This document shows positions 1-16,777 of a stretch of DNA of 64,000 bases, one piece after another. Under the pieces are notes generated by a model. The model was not told the DNA's origin, did not search any database, and worked only from the letters and a program-made list of their open reading frames with translations. A program made the translations under genes and the position numbers. Origin of the DNA: Tulasnella sp. 424 (lineage: Eukaryota > Basidiomycota > Agaricomycetes > Cantharellales > Tulasnellaceae); NCBI GenBank assembly GCA_019633425.1, contig WSUB01000009.1:372001-436000 (forward strand), in the 5' to 3' direction. The stretch's first letter is position 1. Every line of letters starts with the position of its first letter.

Positions 1-1350
1 ATGCACAGATCTCCCGCCCATCAATCTCCACGAAAAGCCGCTAGATCTCCCTAGAACCCGATCCGAATCTCGGAGGGATGTGTAAAAAACACAGTGGGAA
101 CGCGGGGGCGGTGATAATTAACAAGGAAACCGGCGACCCAACTCACATGTAAATCTAGGACGGGAACGTCAATGTAATTCAACAATTCTCCATGATACTT
201 GACGGAATTGCAGCTGCTGAAAAACACGATAACCTTCTTTTTCATGTTCTTTTTGAGGAAAGTGAAGAGGAGGAGGAAGCGCCTGTCGGAGGGGCACACG
301 ACGTAACCTTGAGACAACGTTGCGACCGTGCTTGCTTCCATGGGTGATTCGACGTCGATGAAGAGTGGTCCGGGGCGGAGAGAGATGCGGGCGAGGTCGG
401 TGACTTTGGTGGTCTGGGTGGCGGAGAAGAGCATGGATTGGCGGTTTTCTGTGAGGATTGCACGAAGAGTCAATCATTTAGAAGATAATGGAGAAGCTGT
501 AGACGTACCACTTGGGATGATGCTGATGATGCGTTTCATTTCTTCCTCGAAGCCGACCTCTAATATTCGATCCGCTTCGTCGATGACGAGGGCTTTGAGG
601 TTCTTGAAGACGAATCCCTTGGTATTCTGTCCGCCATAAACGTCCCCACATTGTTAGACGCTCGTCCTAAGGGCCTGAGAGGAAACTTATGTCGAAGTCT
701 TACCATCAAGTGATCCAGTATCCGACCTGGAGTCCCGATTAAGAGGTTAACGCCCTTGACGAGCTTGTCGGCCTCGTTCTTCCTGTTCGCCCCACCCATT
801 ACAATCCCAAACGTCTGACTATGGTACTTCATCAGTTCCCTCGCGACGTTGAATATCTGGAGGGCGAGTTCTCGTGTTGGAGAGATGACCATGATGCCGG
901 TACCTAAGCAGGACGAACGCGCCCGCGAACTTGTCAGCATCGCAAGCTTCGTATAAACCATAAACACGAGGGCAAAATATGCTAACCATTTCGAGGCTTA
1001 AACTTCCAACGACAGAGTAATTCCACAGCAGGGATCAAGAACGCCAGAGTCTTGCCACTACCGGTTCGCGCTGCGCCTAGGACGTCTTTCCCAGCCAAGA
1101 GCGGTGGAATCGATTTGGCTTGAACGGGAGTCATGGACTTGAATCCCATATCGTCGATGCCCTTTTGGGTTTGCTCTGTGAGCTCGAGCGTGCTGAACGG
1201 TGGGCGGTCATTGTCAGAGGATGAAGAGGTGGAATTGGATGGCTGGGATGGAGGGATGATAGTCGTCGGTATCACATTGTCCGGATTATTTAAGGATGAT
1301 GAAGATGGGACTGGTTCTTCTAATGCTGTTGGGTCTTTGAACGACGCCAT
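1..1350 (-). CDS. HAS1: DEAD-box ATP-dependent RNA helicase HAS1 (3' part off the window)
   Basis: Has1/DDX18 unwinds pre-rRNA duplexes during 60S and 40S ribosome assembly in the nucleolus. Visible exons (minus strand): 987-1350, 704-903, 509-626 and 147-448, giving 328 codons in phase. ATG at 1348-1350. After a Ser/Pro-rich leader of about 50 residues come the Q motif ([13 protein letters not shown], about 73-85), Walker [10 protein letters not shown] (about 93-101), [21 protein letters not shown] in [10 protein letters not shown] (about 204) and SAT (about 240). The start of the C-terminal RecA lobe follows ([17 protein letters not shown]). The phrases FKPRNG and RPGPL are typical of Has1. 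The exon ending at 147 has donor GTGAGT, and no further exon is seen in 1-146, so the remaining C-terminal part lies beyond the left edge. The N-terminal tail is short for Has1. Confidence 0.9.
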
Positions 1351-2777
1351 AGTCGAGTGAGGGTTCAACCAGGGGATGGCGATTAAAAATTCCAAGTGGC
1401 GGTAAGCAAATCGGGACAAACGTAGCGCACCAACGCTTGCAAGTAGTTCTCGACACCTGTGACCCACGGAGATTGTAAGGCACAAAACAACGGGGAAATG
1501 TTATGATCCGTTGGACGCATGATGGGGCGTGCAGATCAAAAGAGCGTCGGCATCTTCCCATTCCGCTAAGCGAATTCAAGATGAAGTTAGTGTTGGAGCG
1601 GCAGTCCCCGGAGAGCCTTGGAAGGTCTAGCGGATCCCGACCGGAATCAGCCATGATAAGGGAAACGCAAGCAGAACTACGGGTACTGGGTTTGCGTACG
1701 GCAGCTTAGTAGGTGGCATTGGTGGGCACTGGTGGATGCCGGCTTGGCTTCCATCGCCGTTGACGCTCGTTTGCCACTTCCGACTACTCATACATCGACA
1801 CTCAACACACATCGGCATAAGGCTAGACCACCGTAATCGCCGCTATCACTAGCTTGTTGATGTCATCTTCAAAGCATTGCCTAGTGGTGGGAACGCTTTC
1901 TTGATTGTACCGGATTGGGTGCGCGTGTCAGCCTGACCTGCGGTGGCGAGGGAGGGCAAAGTGAAGTGAACTCGTTTCACAGCGCCATCGCTTGCCGGCG
2001 ACACCATATGATGGTGCCTTTTCGCCGCTAGCCGCCGTTTAAAAGCATCACGAAGCGGCTTCCCTAGAACAAGTTCAAGTGAGTTTGAAGCCGACTCCCC
2101 CAGCTGAACCACAAAGCAGTGACAAGTGAACAGCAGGTTGTTCCCCCCCCCCCCACCTGCGGCATTTGAAAGGTAATGGAAAAAGTCCCAGGCAGACATG
2201 AGGAAACTAGCTCATTGCCGGCATCTTCCCTCATGGAATTTTTTGGCGCGAATTTCCAGAGAATTTTCCTTGATTATGTATGCCATCAACTGATGGGGGT
2301 CTCACCACGCGTCTGCGGTCGTCGACAGCGTCCCTTGCGACCATAGAAAAAAGTGCAGTGAGATTTCGCCACCGATGTCAAATCTCACTCAGACCCGGGG
2401 GAGTGGTAGTAGGCGAGTTGCTCAGCGTTGTGTGATTGGTTCTAGGGTGAATTGTAAGGTGTTTGGGACACAACAACGTGTGACCACAACAAACCGGACT
2501 GGTGTCGACATGTCATCGCTCCCCAAAGCCAAACGAGTGAAGTCTGAACTGTTCCACTCCTCTCGACATTACTTATACGCTCTTCTCCCTCACACTCACG
2601 CAGCTCCTCACTCTCTCTCCCCTCGTCGCCCCCGCCAGCATCAACAACACTCTCCTCCCCCATCAGTGAGTGAAGCTTCTCGATCATCTCTATTGATTTG
2701 GTAACCACGAGGCCTGAACACCCACGTCCTTGTTCTCTTAGCCCCTCACGCCCCTTCCCGCTCCTCAACACACAACA
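1351..2777. other. Intergenic region between divergent HAS1 and CLP1
   Basis: This is the divergent promoter region of HAS1 (minus) and CLP1 (plus). No reading frame here looks like a protein. It contains a run of twelve C at 2143-2154 and a CT-rich leader from about 2570 to 2777 just before CLP1. Confidence 0.6.
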
Positions 2778-3994
2778 ATGTCGTTTGCATCCCCCCTCCA
2801 AGCCCATCCTCTCCCACTGCAGCAACAGCAGGGCAACATGCACCACTTCAAGCCATCCTCAGAATCCGCCAAAGCAACACCCGCTCAGCTGCAAAAGAAC
2901 ATGGTCGGCAAACCAACCCGCTCACATCGCCATCGAGGAAACTCGAGCGTGTCCATGATTACGGGCAAGACCGCAGTGCGATCCGCACAGGAAGCTGCAG
3001 CGCGGAGGCATCCCAAGCCGTACCGACGATCCCAATCCCCGCCCGTCAAGAATGGAATGGACGCTCTCTCCACCCACTTGGCCTCTTCCATTCAGCAGAG
3101 TGGCGCTCAGTCGTCCTCTGGTGATGTGACCTTCCGCTTGCCTCTTGTGTTGCCGCGGCCAAAGCAGACACCACTGGTCAACACCGACGCACTGAAGGAG
3201 ATGGACCCTAGTCTGCTGGGTGTCTCTCTCCCACTCGTCAAGGACATCCTCACCGCACGAACAGAGAGGTGCGATATTAGTCGAATATTTTTTTTGTAGT
3301 CGACGAAACTAACCACCCGACTTGGTCCCACAGCATGCTTCGCGGTCTCGCTTCAGTCGACATCAAGACTGCTCGCCTCCCACCAACAGGCATGCCCTCC
3401 GAAATCCCCCTCAAAATCTCTCCCTCATACTCCTCTCAATCTGCCTCCTTACCAACCCACCTTCTATGCGTAATCAACCCCACTACATCACATGGCCAAC
3501 TGTATCCCGTACACTCTCTTGTCCTCGGCGCACATTGCGCAGGTCTCCCTCAGTTCCCAATGCCCGCTCAAACCGACTCGGCGCAAGCAGAGTCCACGAC
3601 CACCTTCCCAATCGTCCCCATCACCTTACCCCATGCCGAATCCTTCCCTATTCTCTTCGACTACCTATACACCAAGAACTTTACCCGCTTCGTCTCCTCT
3701 CTCCTCCCACTACCACCATCGTCCACCGCCACCGGTGAAGACGGCAAGCCACTGAACGCCGACCAGAAATTCCAACGCGTGGTGGAAGCCCTCGTTCAGA
3801 CGTATTCGATGGGAGCCCTCTTGGAAAAGATGAAGTTCGTTCACGGCCTCTGGTCCAACGTGTTCAAGTTGGGAATCAGCGAAGAGGGTGTGTGGAAGTG
3901 TATGAATACCGCATGGACGGCGCTTGTGAGAGCGTTGGTCAAAGCAAGAGAACAACAGGTGCAGCACCAGCAACAGGAGAAAGCCGCCGTGTAG
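2778..3994 (+). CDS. CLP1: Clp1-like protein (clampless1 family)
   Basis: Clp1 is required for clamp-cell formation and sexual development in Coprinopsis, and for dikaryon proliferation in Ustilago. Its biochemical activity is unknown. Two exons, 2778-3268 and 3334-3994 (65-nt intron, in phase), give 383 residues, close to the family length. The N-terminal 100 residues are basic, Gln/Ser-rich and low in complexity. The conserved part starts at TFRLPLVLPRPKQTPLV. It includes FPIVPITLPHAESFPILFDYLY (about 235-255), a Leu-rich stretch around SLLPL and LLEKMKFVHGLWSNVFKLG. The tail is Gln-rich. The start is the first ATG after a CT-rich leader. Identification is from recalled family motifs, not a search. 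Confidence 0.75.
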
Positions 3995-6032
3995 GTGTGC
4001 GGCTATAACACGCCATTTTCCTCCCCGCTGTTGTGCATTCTTGTTCGTTCTTGGCCACCGGCGTCCTTTTTTTTGTTGTTCTCGTTTTCTTCCCAGACAC
4101 TTCCAAAGCGTCTTTTTTTTTTAATCCCGCTTCCTCTTGTTCAAACCTGACTTATTCCCTTCTTCTCCGGTCTCGACCAACCTCTTTCTGATCTGTGGGC
4201 TCATCATATGCAGTGCGCCATCATCTTTTTTCTACCTTTCTGTAACCCGCCTCGTTTATGGGTTTCCATGTATGACGAATCTTGTAAGAAAGAAAAACCT
4301 TATATGCAATACACATTTCAATATGTGACCTTTTCTTCTCTCTACTGCGAGTGCTTCGAGATCTGCGTGCGTGTGCGACCCTCATTTCAGAGGAACAACA
4401 GACAATCTGTCCTTTGGGAGTGTTGTTTGTTGTGGCCCGGTCCGAATGCTCCGTGCACCGGTTAGCTTTGTCAGCGAGTTGGGTTGCTCTCACCACTATT
4501 TCGAACAACCACGTACACGCACCAGCACAACAATAATAATAACACGTAGCAATACATACCTTGGTTTACACGAATTATGCGTGTACGGCTTCTAAGGAGG
4601 TCATGGGGACACTTTACCGGACGTATTTCGCCTCCTCGCTTTTTTCCCCTCCTTCCCACCAAGAAACACCGCCTATCACTGCGGACTCTCTCCCACAGAA
4701 AGGCTGAGCTTCGTCCAAAAGAGCTCTCCTCGGTACTTTGACGATTGCTTCTCTCACACCCCTCCCCCCCCTCCCCGACTGTCCCTCCTCCTAACTTCTC
4801 TCCCAGGCCCCAAGGCAGCGATGTAGCTTTCCTCGGTCTCCTATCTGGAAGCGTATCGACGCCCCGATGAAGCCTGTGATTTACCCCCCCCTCTCCCTTC
4901 CCTCCGCTCGCTCTCTCGCGTTCATTATCTTTGCTCGTGGAGCGCGTCATCGTTCGCTCGAGCCTGCGTCGCTCCGAAGGAGGATCGGTCTCTCTTCCGA
5001 CTTCCCGGGCCCCCAGAGCTAGAGCTTGTATCGACCTTAGTCGGTACTACTTTCGGACTGTAAATCAGATATAGCCTGTTTATCAGAATGCATGTGTTCT
5101 GGTCATATCGGGCCATCGCCCGGAACCTCCTTCGCGGCGAGATCACTGAGCGAGCGTTGTAGCTACCCATAGTCGTGGCTCTTTGGGACCGTTAATTAAG
5201 ACCCTTGGAAGTTACCGGTGGGGTCCGCCTGACCCTAGCTCTTCTGCGTAGCTGCCTGCCGGAGTGGACCACAGCTGGGGCATCGTTTACGGACGAGTTT
5301 CTCCAACGCGTGTCTTGGAGAACTGGAAGAAACAAGGCGCCCGACTGCTTGGCGCCTTAGTTTCGCTGGCTAGCGACCTCCAATGCATCCAAGAGTGGGA
5401 GCCACGGCCTCGAACGATACAGACACGACGGCGTGGCCTTGTTATGCACTCCTGCCAGTGTTCAAGGACGAGAACGGTTCCACGAGAGGAGCCATCACTG
5501 CCTACGTCTTTGTTAGCTCCAACAGCCTTATTAGGATGGCATGCTGGGCTATGCGAGTGCGCTGAAGGGTAGATTTACCACCACTGCCAGTCAAGAGGAA
5601 GGGACCAGTTCGCTGAACCATTCGTTTCGTTCACCCTCACAACTTTCAATCCATTCTGCATCCGGAGAGCCTCTTCTGCATCGTAAAGTGAATACCAGGC
5701 TTACTGCTCCCATCCTTCGAATGTTTCTGTTGCATTCAACGATGCTGACCTCGATGGCCATGAAGTGGAATATCAACCCATCTTAGACTGAGCCCTGGTA
5801 TGGACTTAGAACAACCTCGTAACGTCGTAATGGATTAGGCTGGGTAGTAGCACAAGGGACAAAGATACAGAAACACGATAGGACAGCTCGAGCGAGAAAA
5901 CATAAGATTACCGAGCCCAGCCTGAACGAAAGCCCCGGACAACGAAAACAAAAGCGAGATAACAACTTAACTTATTTACTAGCTTCAAACCCTCTGCTAC
6001 ATCCCTCCTAGCACGAAGACAAGTCATCAAAG
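3995..6032. other. Intergenic region, CLP1 3' end and DSN1 3' end
   Basis: T-rich 3' flank of CLP1 up to about 4300, then a strong CT-rich tract at about 4615-4920 that looks like a promoter or leader. Open frames around 5260-5570 exist but have no recognisable motif and no convincing splice structure. I do not call a gene here. Confidence 0.5.
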
Positions 6033-8541
6033 CTACTTTCCTGTCCGTCCTCCGCTCTTCCGAGGCGTACGGCGAGAATTTGGCGTCGCAGGAATTGCCG
6101 TAAGTTTGCGACCTGCGACCCCTTTCTCCAAGTCCATGGCCGCTCGCTTAGCCGCGTCGCTCCTTCCGACTTCAGCATTGACGGGTTTCGCAGTGGAGAG
6201 CACGCTGAGCTTAGCGAATGGCTCTGCGAACGGCGTGAGGCTTGTGGAAGGTTGCATCATGCCCAAGGCGGTGGGCCCAGAAGACTCCGCGGGAGAAGTT
6301 AACGTTGCTAGTGATCCCAACGACGGTATTCGAGAGTTGAAACGTGAAGCAAGAGTTTTGGCGAAGGCCGTAAGATGAGACGAAGAGCTTGATGCCAATG
6401 TCGTAGCCACATGTGCCCCAGCTGCAATATCGTCAACCTAAAAATACGGAGTGAGATCGACGTCTAGAAGAGGGAGGTAAGAAGTCGACCCACCAGCATC
6501 TCCAGCCGTCCAAGTCGTTGTGCGAGTCTGCCCTCATCGTGATCCAATAAACTCGGCTTCCCTCTTAGCCTCAGTTCTTCGTCGACCAAATGTACACTCT
6601 CGGCGAATCGAGCGTCACGAGTACCACGGAAAGCATCTGCGGGTATGTTCCACATCGAGGATAATACTCGCGCCTCCATCTCATCATCGGGCTCTACTTC
6701 GTCCGCTGGATCGAGATCCATGTTCTCGTCCGCCTTTCCTTTGCCTTTGCGACTGCGTTCCCATCGAGCCAGGAAGTCGTCCTCGGCTTCCTTCCGCTTC
6801 TCCCTCCGTTTGTCTAGGGAGCCAAGCACATTGACTTGCTTGTTATTAAGGCTCTGGACCATTTCCGACCAAGCGACCTCCTCGGCGTTTGCCCTAAAAA
6901 ATGCAATTTCAGAGCCGAATTACACACAACGTTCGAGACTCGAACTTACGCAGCTTCGGACTTGATAAATTCGGCCTCTTGGGCTCGGTTGATCACGTTT
7001 CGGGGGTGCTCCTTGACCTTCTGCTTTCGTCTACCTGAAGTAGGCGAGTCCGAATCCGATAGACTTATAGAAGTATCCACTTTGCCCAGACAAAGCATCT
7101 TCATGAGCTCGTCTTGCAACTCTCGAAACACTGTCTGCTGAGAGGGTTTCAAATTGGGTAGAGGTTCTGACGTCGAGGGTGTTGGTCCAGGCTTTGAAAT
7201 CTGCGCACGACTAGAACACCACACAAGCAGCTGCCGTATCCGCAGAGCTTCTGGGAGTTCTGGAGAGATATGCGTGTAGAATTCAGGGGAATCGACGGAA
7301 GGGTGCGGATTGGCTGGATCCGTAGAATTGAATAACCACATTAGCCTATACGTCAATGACCAGACCTCCAAATTATTATACTTACCCAATATCCCGGCTC
7401 CAAAACTCTCCGTCACTCGTGCGCTGGCCTGACCCATAGAGCTCTTCCTCCGTTCGCTTCTCATGTCCCGATTCTTCTTGATCATAGGCGTATCATTGAG
7501 GGGCACAGGCACTGTAGTGGTCGAATCGTGTAAGCCCCGCCGCAGTTCGAGAGATTCGCTTGAATCCCGAGAAGTTGAAACCGGCCGATAGGTCGGTACA
7601 CGAGTTTTACTGCCGGAAGGTTGAGCTGATGTCGAGGACGGCTTAGGGCGCGAGGCGAAGGGAGCCCTTGCGATGGATTTTGTCGCTGATGGTGGTTTCG
7701 ACGCCGCCTTCAAGAAAATGCAAGCAAAAAACCATCAGTCAGAGCCCATCGACATCCAGAAACAATCCCATGAAACGTACCCCTCGGCCGTTTCGTCTTT
7801 GATCTTCATTTAGCCTTTCTCCTTCTATCATGTCTATCTGGCCACGTAGTTCCTGTAGTTTCTCCAGCTCCTCCTGCGGGGTGGCAGCCCGAATCACCTC
7901 CTTGCCCTTGCCCTTCAATGTTCCGATAGAAGAAGAATACCCTCCAGCCGTACTGCTTGGAGGCTTGCTGCTTGATCGTCCAGTGGTCGATGGGGGCTTA
8001 GTTCGTTTCTCCGTAGTGTTCCTCCCAGCGTTGGGTGGATCCACCCAGAGAGGCTGTCGCGGCACAGGCAATGGCCTGTCATCAGGATTGGGAGGTGGAG
8101 ACGGATGGCGGTTTGGAGGCGGAGAGAGATGGAGTGGCTGGGAGCGAGAAGTGGATGGTTGGTCCGAATCTTGCGAAAGCTCTTGGGATAAACCGACTGA
8201 AACATGTGCAGTTGCGGCAACCTGTTTAATTTGAAATCCTTTCGGAATACCACCGACTGCAGAAAATGAGGATATGGGGTAAGTTGACACTGTTTATCCC
8301 ATGCGCATTGTCTCACCCCGAGCTTTCTTTTTCATGCCAGTGACCTATTAAAAGGATTTAGACATAATAATTGAGACGGAAGCAAGTTGTTTCTCACCTC
8401 TTTTGTACTCCTTGATTGTGAAGAATTCGGGTCGAGTGATGCTTCATCATCTGCATATGCATCCAACTTCCGCTTAGCGGTCGGTTTTCCAGAAGGACCT
8501 GATGTATGCGGCGGGGCAGGTCGTAACGGTTCTGACATCAT
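6033..8541 (-). CDS. DSN1: Kinetochore protein Dsn1/Mis13 (Mis12/MIND complex)
   Basis: Dsn1 is the central subunit of the four-protein Mis12 complex, which joins inner-kinetochore CENP-C to the Ndc80 complex. Seven exons: 8398-8541, 8317-8344 (28 nt), 7781-8256, 7386-7707, 6950-7313, 6494-6893 and 6033-6437. All are in phase and give 712 residues. The first half is Pro/Ser-rich and disordered. The diagnostic block follows: RSERRKSSMGQASARVTESFG (in two parts), then GILANPHPSV, FYTHI and LPEALRIRQLLVWCSSRA. Next come a WSEMVQSLN helix and a coiled-coil tail. The intron at 7314-7385 was chosen because splicing there creates the family motif GIxxxPHxSV; an alternative acceptor gives a stop. Confidence 0.85.
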
Positions 8542-8756
8542 GCTAGTTGATGTGGGCGTGTTTATGTAGTGTAGCCTCTAGAGTATTGTTGGCGTTTACG
8601 GACGGGGCGGTCAGCAGCAGCGGCTGATGAAGGGTTCGAGGGGGATATGCAGTCGCGCGCGCGCGATGTCTGCGGTCAACTCTCCAACTCGCGAAGGCGT
8701 GTCTCACGGTTCAATTCTACTGAGTAAACAAATACATTGCCAAAGCACGTGACCCT

Positions 8757-8768
8757 CCCCCCCCCCCC
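8757..8768 (+). repeat. C12 homopolymer between two minus-strand genes
   Basis: Twelve consecutive C lie in the 237-bp spacer between the 217-residue protein and DSN1. A short GCGCGC run lies at about 8654-8664. Similar C-tracts occur at 2143-2154 and 18785-18795. Confidence 0.9.
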
Positions 8769-8778
8769 TTTCCTCCAC

Positions 8779-9549
8779 TCAATGAGCAACAGGACGACTC
8801 GGACTCCATCTATTCCGTTGCTTCAGTTCCTCCCAATAATTCTCGAGGTCTGTTTTAGCATCCTTGTTTGACGAATCTTTCCGTGGTCGGCTCGGACGGC
8901 TAAAGTGTCCAGCATCATCAGCCTGAGGTCCTATGGTCCGGTCGTCGGCATCATCTGTCCACCATATAGAAAGGGGTAAGGTAATATTTTCAGCGTCATA
9001 TTGGTGCACTTGCCTTGATCGACTTGCGCAGTATTAGCATCGTCTTTGCTGCCTAAGTCTCTTCGTTTGGCATGTGTTATTTTCATAGGACGCACGCCAC
9101 CCATGTCCTCAACGGGTCGATGGATTTGCCGGCGACTTATTATATCAAAATGAAGTTAGATATTATCAGCGACGAACGTCGGAGGCGGCTTACCGACTCC
9201 CCGTGTCGTAGTCTCCCGAAGCGCTTTGTTCATGCCTCAGCCAGGGGTCATGCTTGCTCGCTGCCTGGGCTTCCATCCTCCTCCTTTTATGATCCCACAT
9301 TCGTGTTTGTTCGTGAAGTATTTCTTTGTCTAGCTTCCTACTTCTGTCCTTTAACCGTCCAAGATCTTCATCGAAGCGTTCGAGGACAGTCTTAATATTA
9401 TCGACAACATTCTGCAACGATAATAACGCGTTCTCCAACTCCTCTGCGGTAAGCTTAGGTCGTTGTGGCGGTTTTACGTATGTTGGGATACGGGGGCGTT
9501 TGAAACGGTCGCTTTCTGGCATATACCGCATTGAGTATTTCAGCGACAT
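8779..9549 (-). CDS. Hypothetical 217-residue coiled-coil protein
   Basis: Not recognised. Three exons, 9194-9549, 9014-9135 and 8779-8954, close in phase from ATG to TGA. The N-terminus is basic (SDRFKRPRIPTYVKPPQRPK). It is followed by a heptad-rich helix of about 55 residues (LSLQNVVDNIKTVLERFDED then LGRLKDRSRKLDKEILHEQ) that predicts a coiled coil. The remainder is polar and ends in NRWSPSRPVAH. The second intron (8955-9013) has a GC donor (CAAG|GCAAGT) and an AG acceptor; only this splice joins the two frames. It lies just downstream of DSN1 on the same strand, but co-function is not implied. Nuclear or cytoskeletal scaffolding is possible but not shown. Confidence 0.6.
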
Positions 9550-9989
9550 TGATAACGATTTTATTTCTGCGAGATGTAGGGAGAGGGAGGGAGGGAGTAT
9601 TCAGTGGTCTCCTGTGTATTGTTCATGGCCTTTTATCAACGTCTGGAGCAGTGAGGAGACCTTGCTTAATGTGGTGCCTCATGTTGCGGGGAACACGCGG
9701 CCGACGTCGCTTAGACCTCCTGTCTCCTATTGTCACCGCAGCCCCTACTGCCCATGACGTCGAACGCGGCTCACTTAACATTTTAAGGGGACAAAAGATT
9801 GGGCACTGCTTTCTCCTTTATTCGCTATGTTCGCTTCAGCGGTGATTAGAAGATGCTGTCGTCGTACACCCGCCTGATGAAGGTAGATAGACTCAAATCT
9901 GCTGGGCAGATTCTCGAAAGAAGCTTGAAAAATAAACCAACAATGCAATAGAAGAAATGCCAAACCAATCTCCGCGTCAGGGTGGATTT
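9550..9989. other. Intergenic, 440 bp
   Basis: Between the 3' end of PEX1 and the start of the 217-residue protein. Contains GGGAGAGGGAGGGAGGGAG near 9579-9597. Nothing else supported. Confidence 0.5.
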
Positions 9990-14156
<4,167 letters not shown>

Positions 14157-14347
14157 CTGACTGTCTCGTTGAACGTAGAGATGATAGCTCGACTTGTGCG
14201 GTCGTGAATGTCGGAAAGTCGTTGTCTGTCCGAACAGTGGGAATGTATTTATTTGTGTGGCCCCGCACTACTGCCCGGTAGCAGGGATCCCCGGTACCCG
14301 GAATTACAATCACAGACCGGAAGCAGGTGAACTACAGTACCGCATGG

Positions 14348-15634
14348 TCATTTACTTGTGTCTCCAGCCCGTCCCCAGGGGAAGAAAATGGGTGTTCTCC
14401 TTGCGAAATATGCCAAACTGTTAGGGAAGTCGAATTCACACCCAGGTACAGCAACTCACCTCTTGTACTCCTGATACCTTGGATCGGATCCTAGTTTCTT
14501 GTCGCTTGCTCGCTAAGAACGATCGTGGGTTGAGACCATGCATACCGGGATTCAGTGTATACGATGCTTTGCTTACCTCAAGGAGCGGAACGCCCGAAAG
14601 CTACACAATCCGCGGCCGCGTCAACAAGCCCATCAAGACACTAAATTCCTTGGACCAACCTTAGAAATCAAGAGGTACGAAAAAATGGGGCTGATGAACG
14701 CAAGAGCCTTCAATGTCACGTTAGGCATTGCGGAGCTCGCAAGAGTAGCGATGCCCGTGTGTATCCCAACCTCGGCAGCGTAACTACGCTCGCGCGTCAG
14801 CCGCAGATTTAAGAGGTTAATGAATAACTTCGGCAACTTACTTTGGGTGCCGGCTGTATTTCCATAGACCTCGGTCAATGAATGCCTCATCATGCTTCTT
14901 CTTGTCTTTGTTCTGCCGCCACTGATTCTTTTGGTAATCAGCGACGGTCTCCAGGGTGAAGGAGGTGACGAATAATCCTAAGCCAGCAAAATCGAGAACT
15001 CCCAAAGGAAGGTCGAGGGCGGACGGAACAGTATTCGTCTAAAGCGACGTTGAACTTGAGTGTTGAGCTTTTCCCTTCTGTAAATCTGCGCAAGACTTAC
15101 CAGCCAAACAGGAAGTCCAACAATAGTAATCCACACCGCTATCCAGTGCTTGGGTTCAGCGGTCGGGAGAATGGAGGGCACGACGTACGAAGACTCACCT
15201 TGAAGCATCCAAGCTCTGAAAAACCTCACTGGGTTCTTCTTGATTACATCGAATCTCCTATCTTTCCCGCTCTTGATGATTCCTCGGAGCAAGAAGACTC
15301 CAAGCCTTCCTGTCCAGAGCACGAGTGCACCAGTGGCTAGAAGTTGCCTCGGTGAACGGGCTTGACCACTTGCAAGAATAGATTCCCAGCCCAGGTTGCA
15401 GAAATCGGGTTGTACGAGGCTCACGAAAGAGCACGCCAGAAACCCGAGTGAGCCACCGAAATCGAAGTACCTCTCTAAGCAATGTGCGTGAGCGATCCTT
15501 CAAAATTGTTTTTCAAGGGTTGAAACTCGATCGAACAACTCACCACTCTGCAGAGGAACGAAAATAGAGCCCAATAAAGCTTGCAAGCCAAATGCTGTTC
15601 CGAAGACGGGCACGAGCTTGCTGAAGGTCCTCAT
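14348..15634 (-). CDS. DUF1295 membrane protein (steroid 5-alpha-reductase-like)
   Basis: Belongs to the DUF1295 family, multi-pass membrane proteins related to steroid 5-alpha reductase and ICMT-like enzymes; the substrate is unknown. Eight exons: 15544-15634, 15199-15474, 15101-15138, 14842-15038, 14660-14783, 14577-14600, 14460-14512 and 14348-14399. They give 284 residues in phase. Visible motifs are RYFDFGGSLGFLACSFVSL, ATGALVLWTGRLGVFLLRGI, SGKDRRFDVIKKNPVRFF, WITIVGLPVWL, RGLWKYSRHPNYAAEVGIH and SGVPLLE. The C-terminal block SRHPNY is the conserved NADPH-side motif of the superfamily. About five or six hydrophobic segments. It lies 191 bp upstream of PEX1 on the same strand. Part of this family is predicted peroxisomal or ER, but no targeting signal is seen here. 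Confidence 0.82.
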
Positions 15635-16238
15635 TTAGAAAACGCTTTGGAGTAACGAGCAGAGACAGTTCCTTATCGAAACTGGAAACAGATTGCCGTT
15701 GGTATGTGATAGTCAAAGAAGCTGATATATCCACCTTACAGAAAGTTGGAAGCAATCAAGAGCAACGCCTCGAGATAGCAGCGAGATAGAGAGAGGGAGC
15801 CGAGCAGGACAAGGGAAGGGGGAAGCTTGCTTGTCAACGTGTCGAGATTATGGACGGCAGGTAATATCAGGCACCTTTCCTAGCGTGTCAGATGATGCAA
15901 CAAACTAGCGATGATCAATTCAGCGTCGGACTGGAAGGGTGCTTGAGATCGAGAGTTTCCATGACACCATCGAGAACACCACAATTAATAGCGCATCATC
16001 GGTCCGGTAATAACCGGCGATGGCACTCCCGAAAGGGCTTCCAACGATCACCGCGACTGCACAATGGTGCATGAAGTAGTTTCGACAGTCGTCTACACAA
16101 GGGGACATGATGTATGTTGCTTTCACGGTGCTCGATGTGCTCGGATGTCGCCGCAATAGAAACAAGCACATCCCACGCCTCCCGGCAATAGCCGTCTGGT
16201 CGTCTTTTCATTCTGGAACCATCTCCGAGTCTCGAAGG
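15635..16238. promoter_or_regulatory. Divergent promoter region, DUF1295 gene and LYRM5
   Basis: A 604-bp spacer between the start of the DUF1295 gene (minus) and LYRM5 (plus). No TATA box or repeat identified. Short open frames on the minus strand around 15920-16171 have hydrophobic stretches but no splice structure I can support. Confidence 0.4.
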
Positions 16239-16777
16239 ATGGCAGTACCCAACACTAGACTCCGCGCAATCAAATTATACAAAGAGGTAAGGAGTCCTTG
16301 AGGACAGGAGATTGTGTATTTGGCGGCTAAACGGAGGGAATTACACAAAAGCTTCATCGGTTAGGCAGGGAATATCCGGATCCTGGGTATGTTCCATATT
16401 TTATTCTTCTCTGTAGATCAGAAGTCAATTTCTCTGATTAATTTCTCTTAGATATGACTTTTTGGGCAAGCTTAGGCGAGGGTTCGAAAGTGCGGGCATT
16501 TTTGGTCCCCAGAGGACTTCCACATTCACAATCAGCGAATATTCCCTTTAGGAAACCGGAATCTCACTGATCCAGAGGAGATAGAGAAGGCGCTTGCGTT
16601 GGGAGAGTATATTAAGAAAGGCAAGTGGCATCTCCACACACATCGCCGAATGCCAACGTACACTGATGGGTTTGCCTCGTGTCTTCTGACGATCTAGAAA
16701 CACTCGCTTTGTACTCACTACGCAAGTACAGATACCTAAAACGGACATACAGCAAGCAAGAAGGCTCTGAACTATGA
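16239..16777 (+). CDS. LYRM5: LYR-motif protein, LYRM5/ETFRF1-like
   Basis: LYRM5 (ETFRF1) is a small mitochondrial matrix LYR protein that regulates electron-transfer flavoprotein in animals. LYR proteins bind acyl carrier protein. Five exons, 16239-16286, 16352-16386, 16452-16489, 16552-16620 and 16698-16777, give 89 residues in phase. The LYR-type motif is LRAIKLYKELHRLGREYP (the LYR signature reads LYK here, as in LYRM5). Then come LRRGFERNRNLTDPEEIEKA, LGEYIKKETLALYSLRKYR and YLKRTYSK. The pattern LYxLRKYRxxKxRY matches LYRM5 rather than other LYR proteins. The last intron (16621-16697) has a GC donor (AAAG|GCAAGT); no GT donor nearby keeps the frame. Third-intron donor GTGCGG at 16490 was preferred to a downstream GTCCCC. 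Confidence 0.85.
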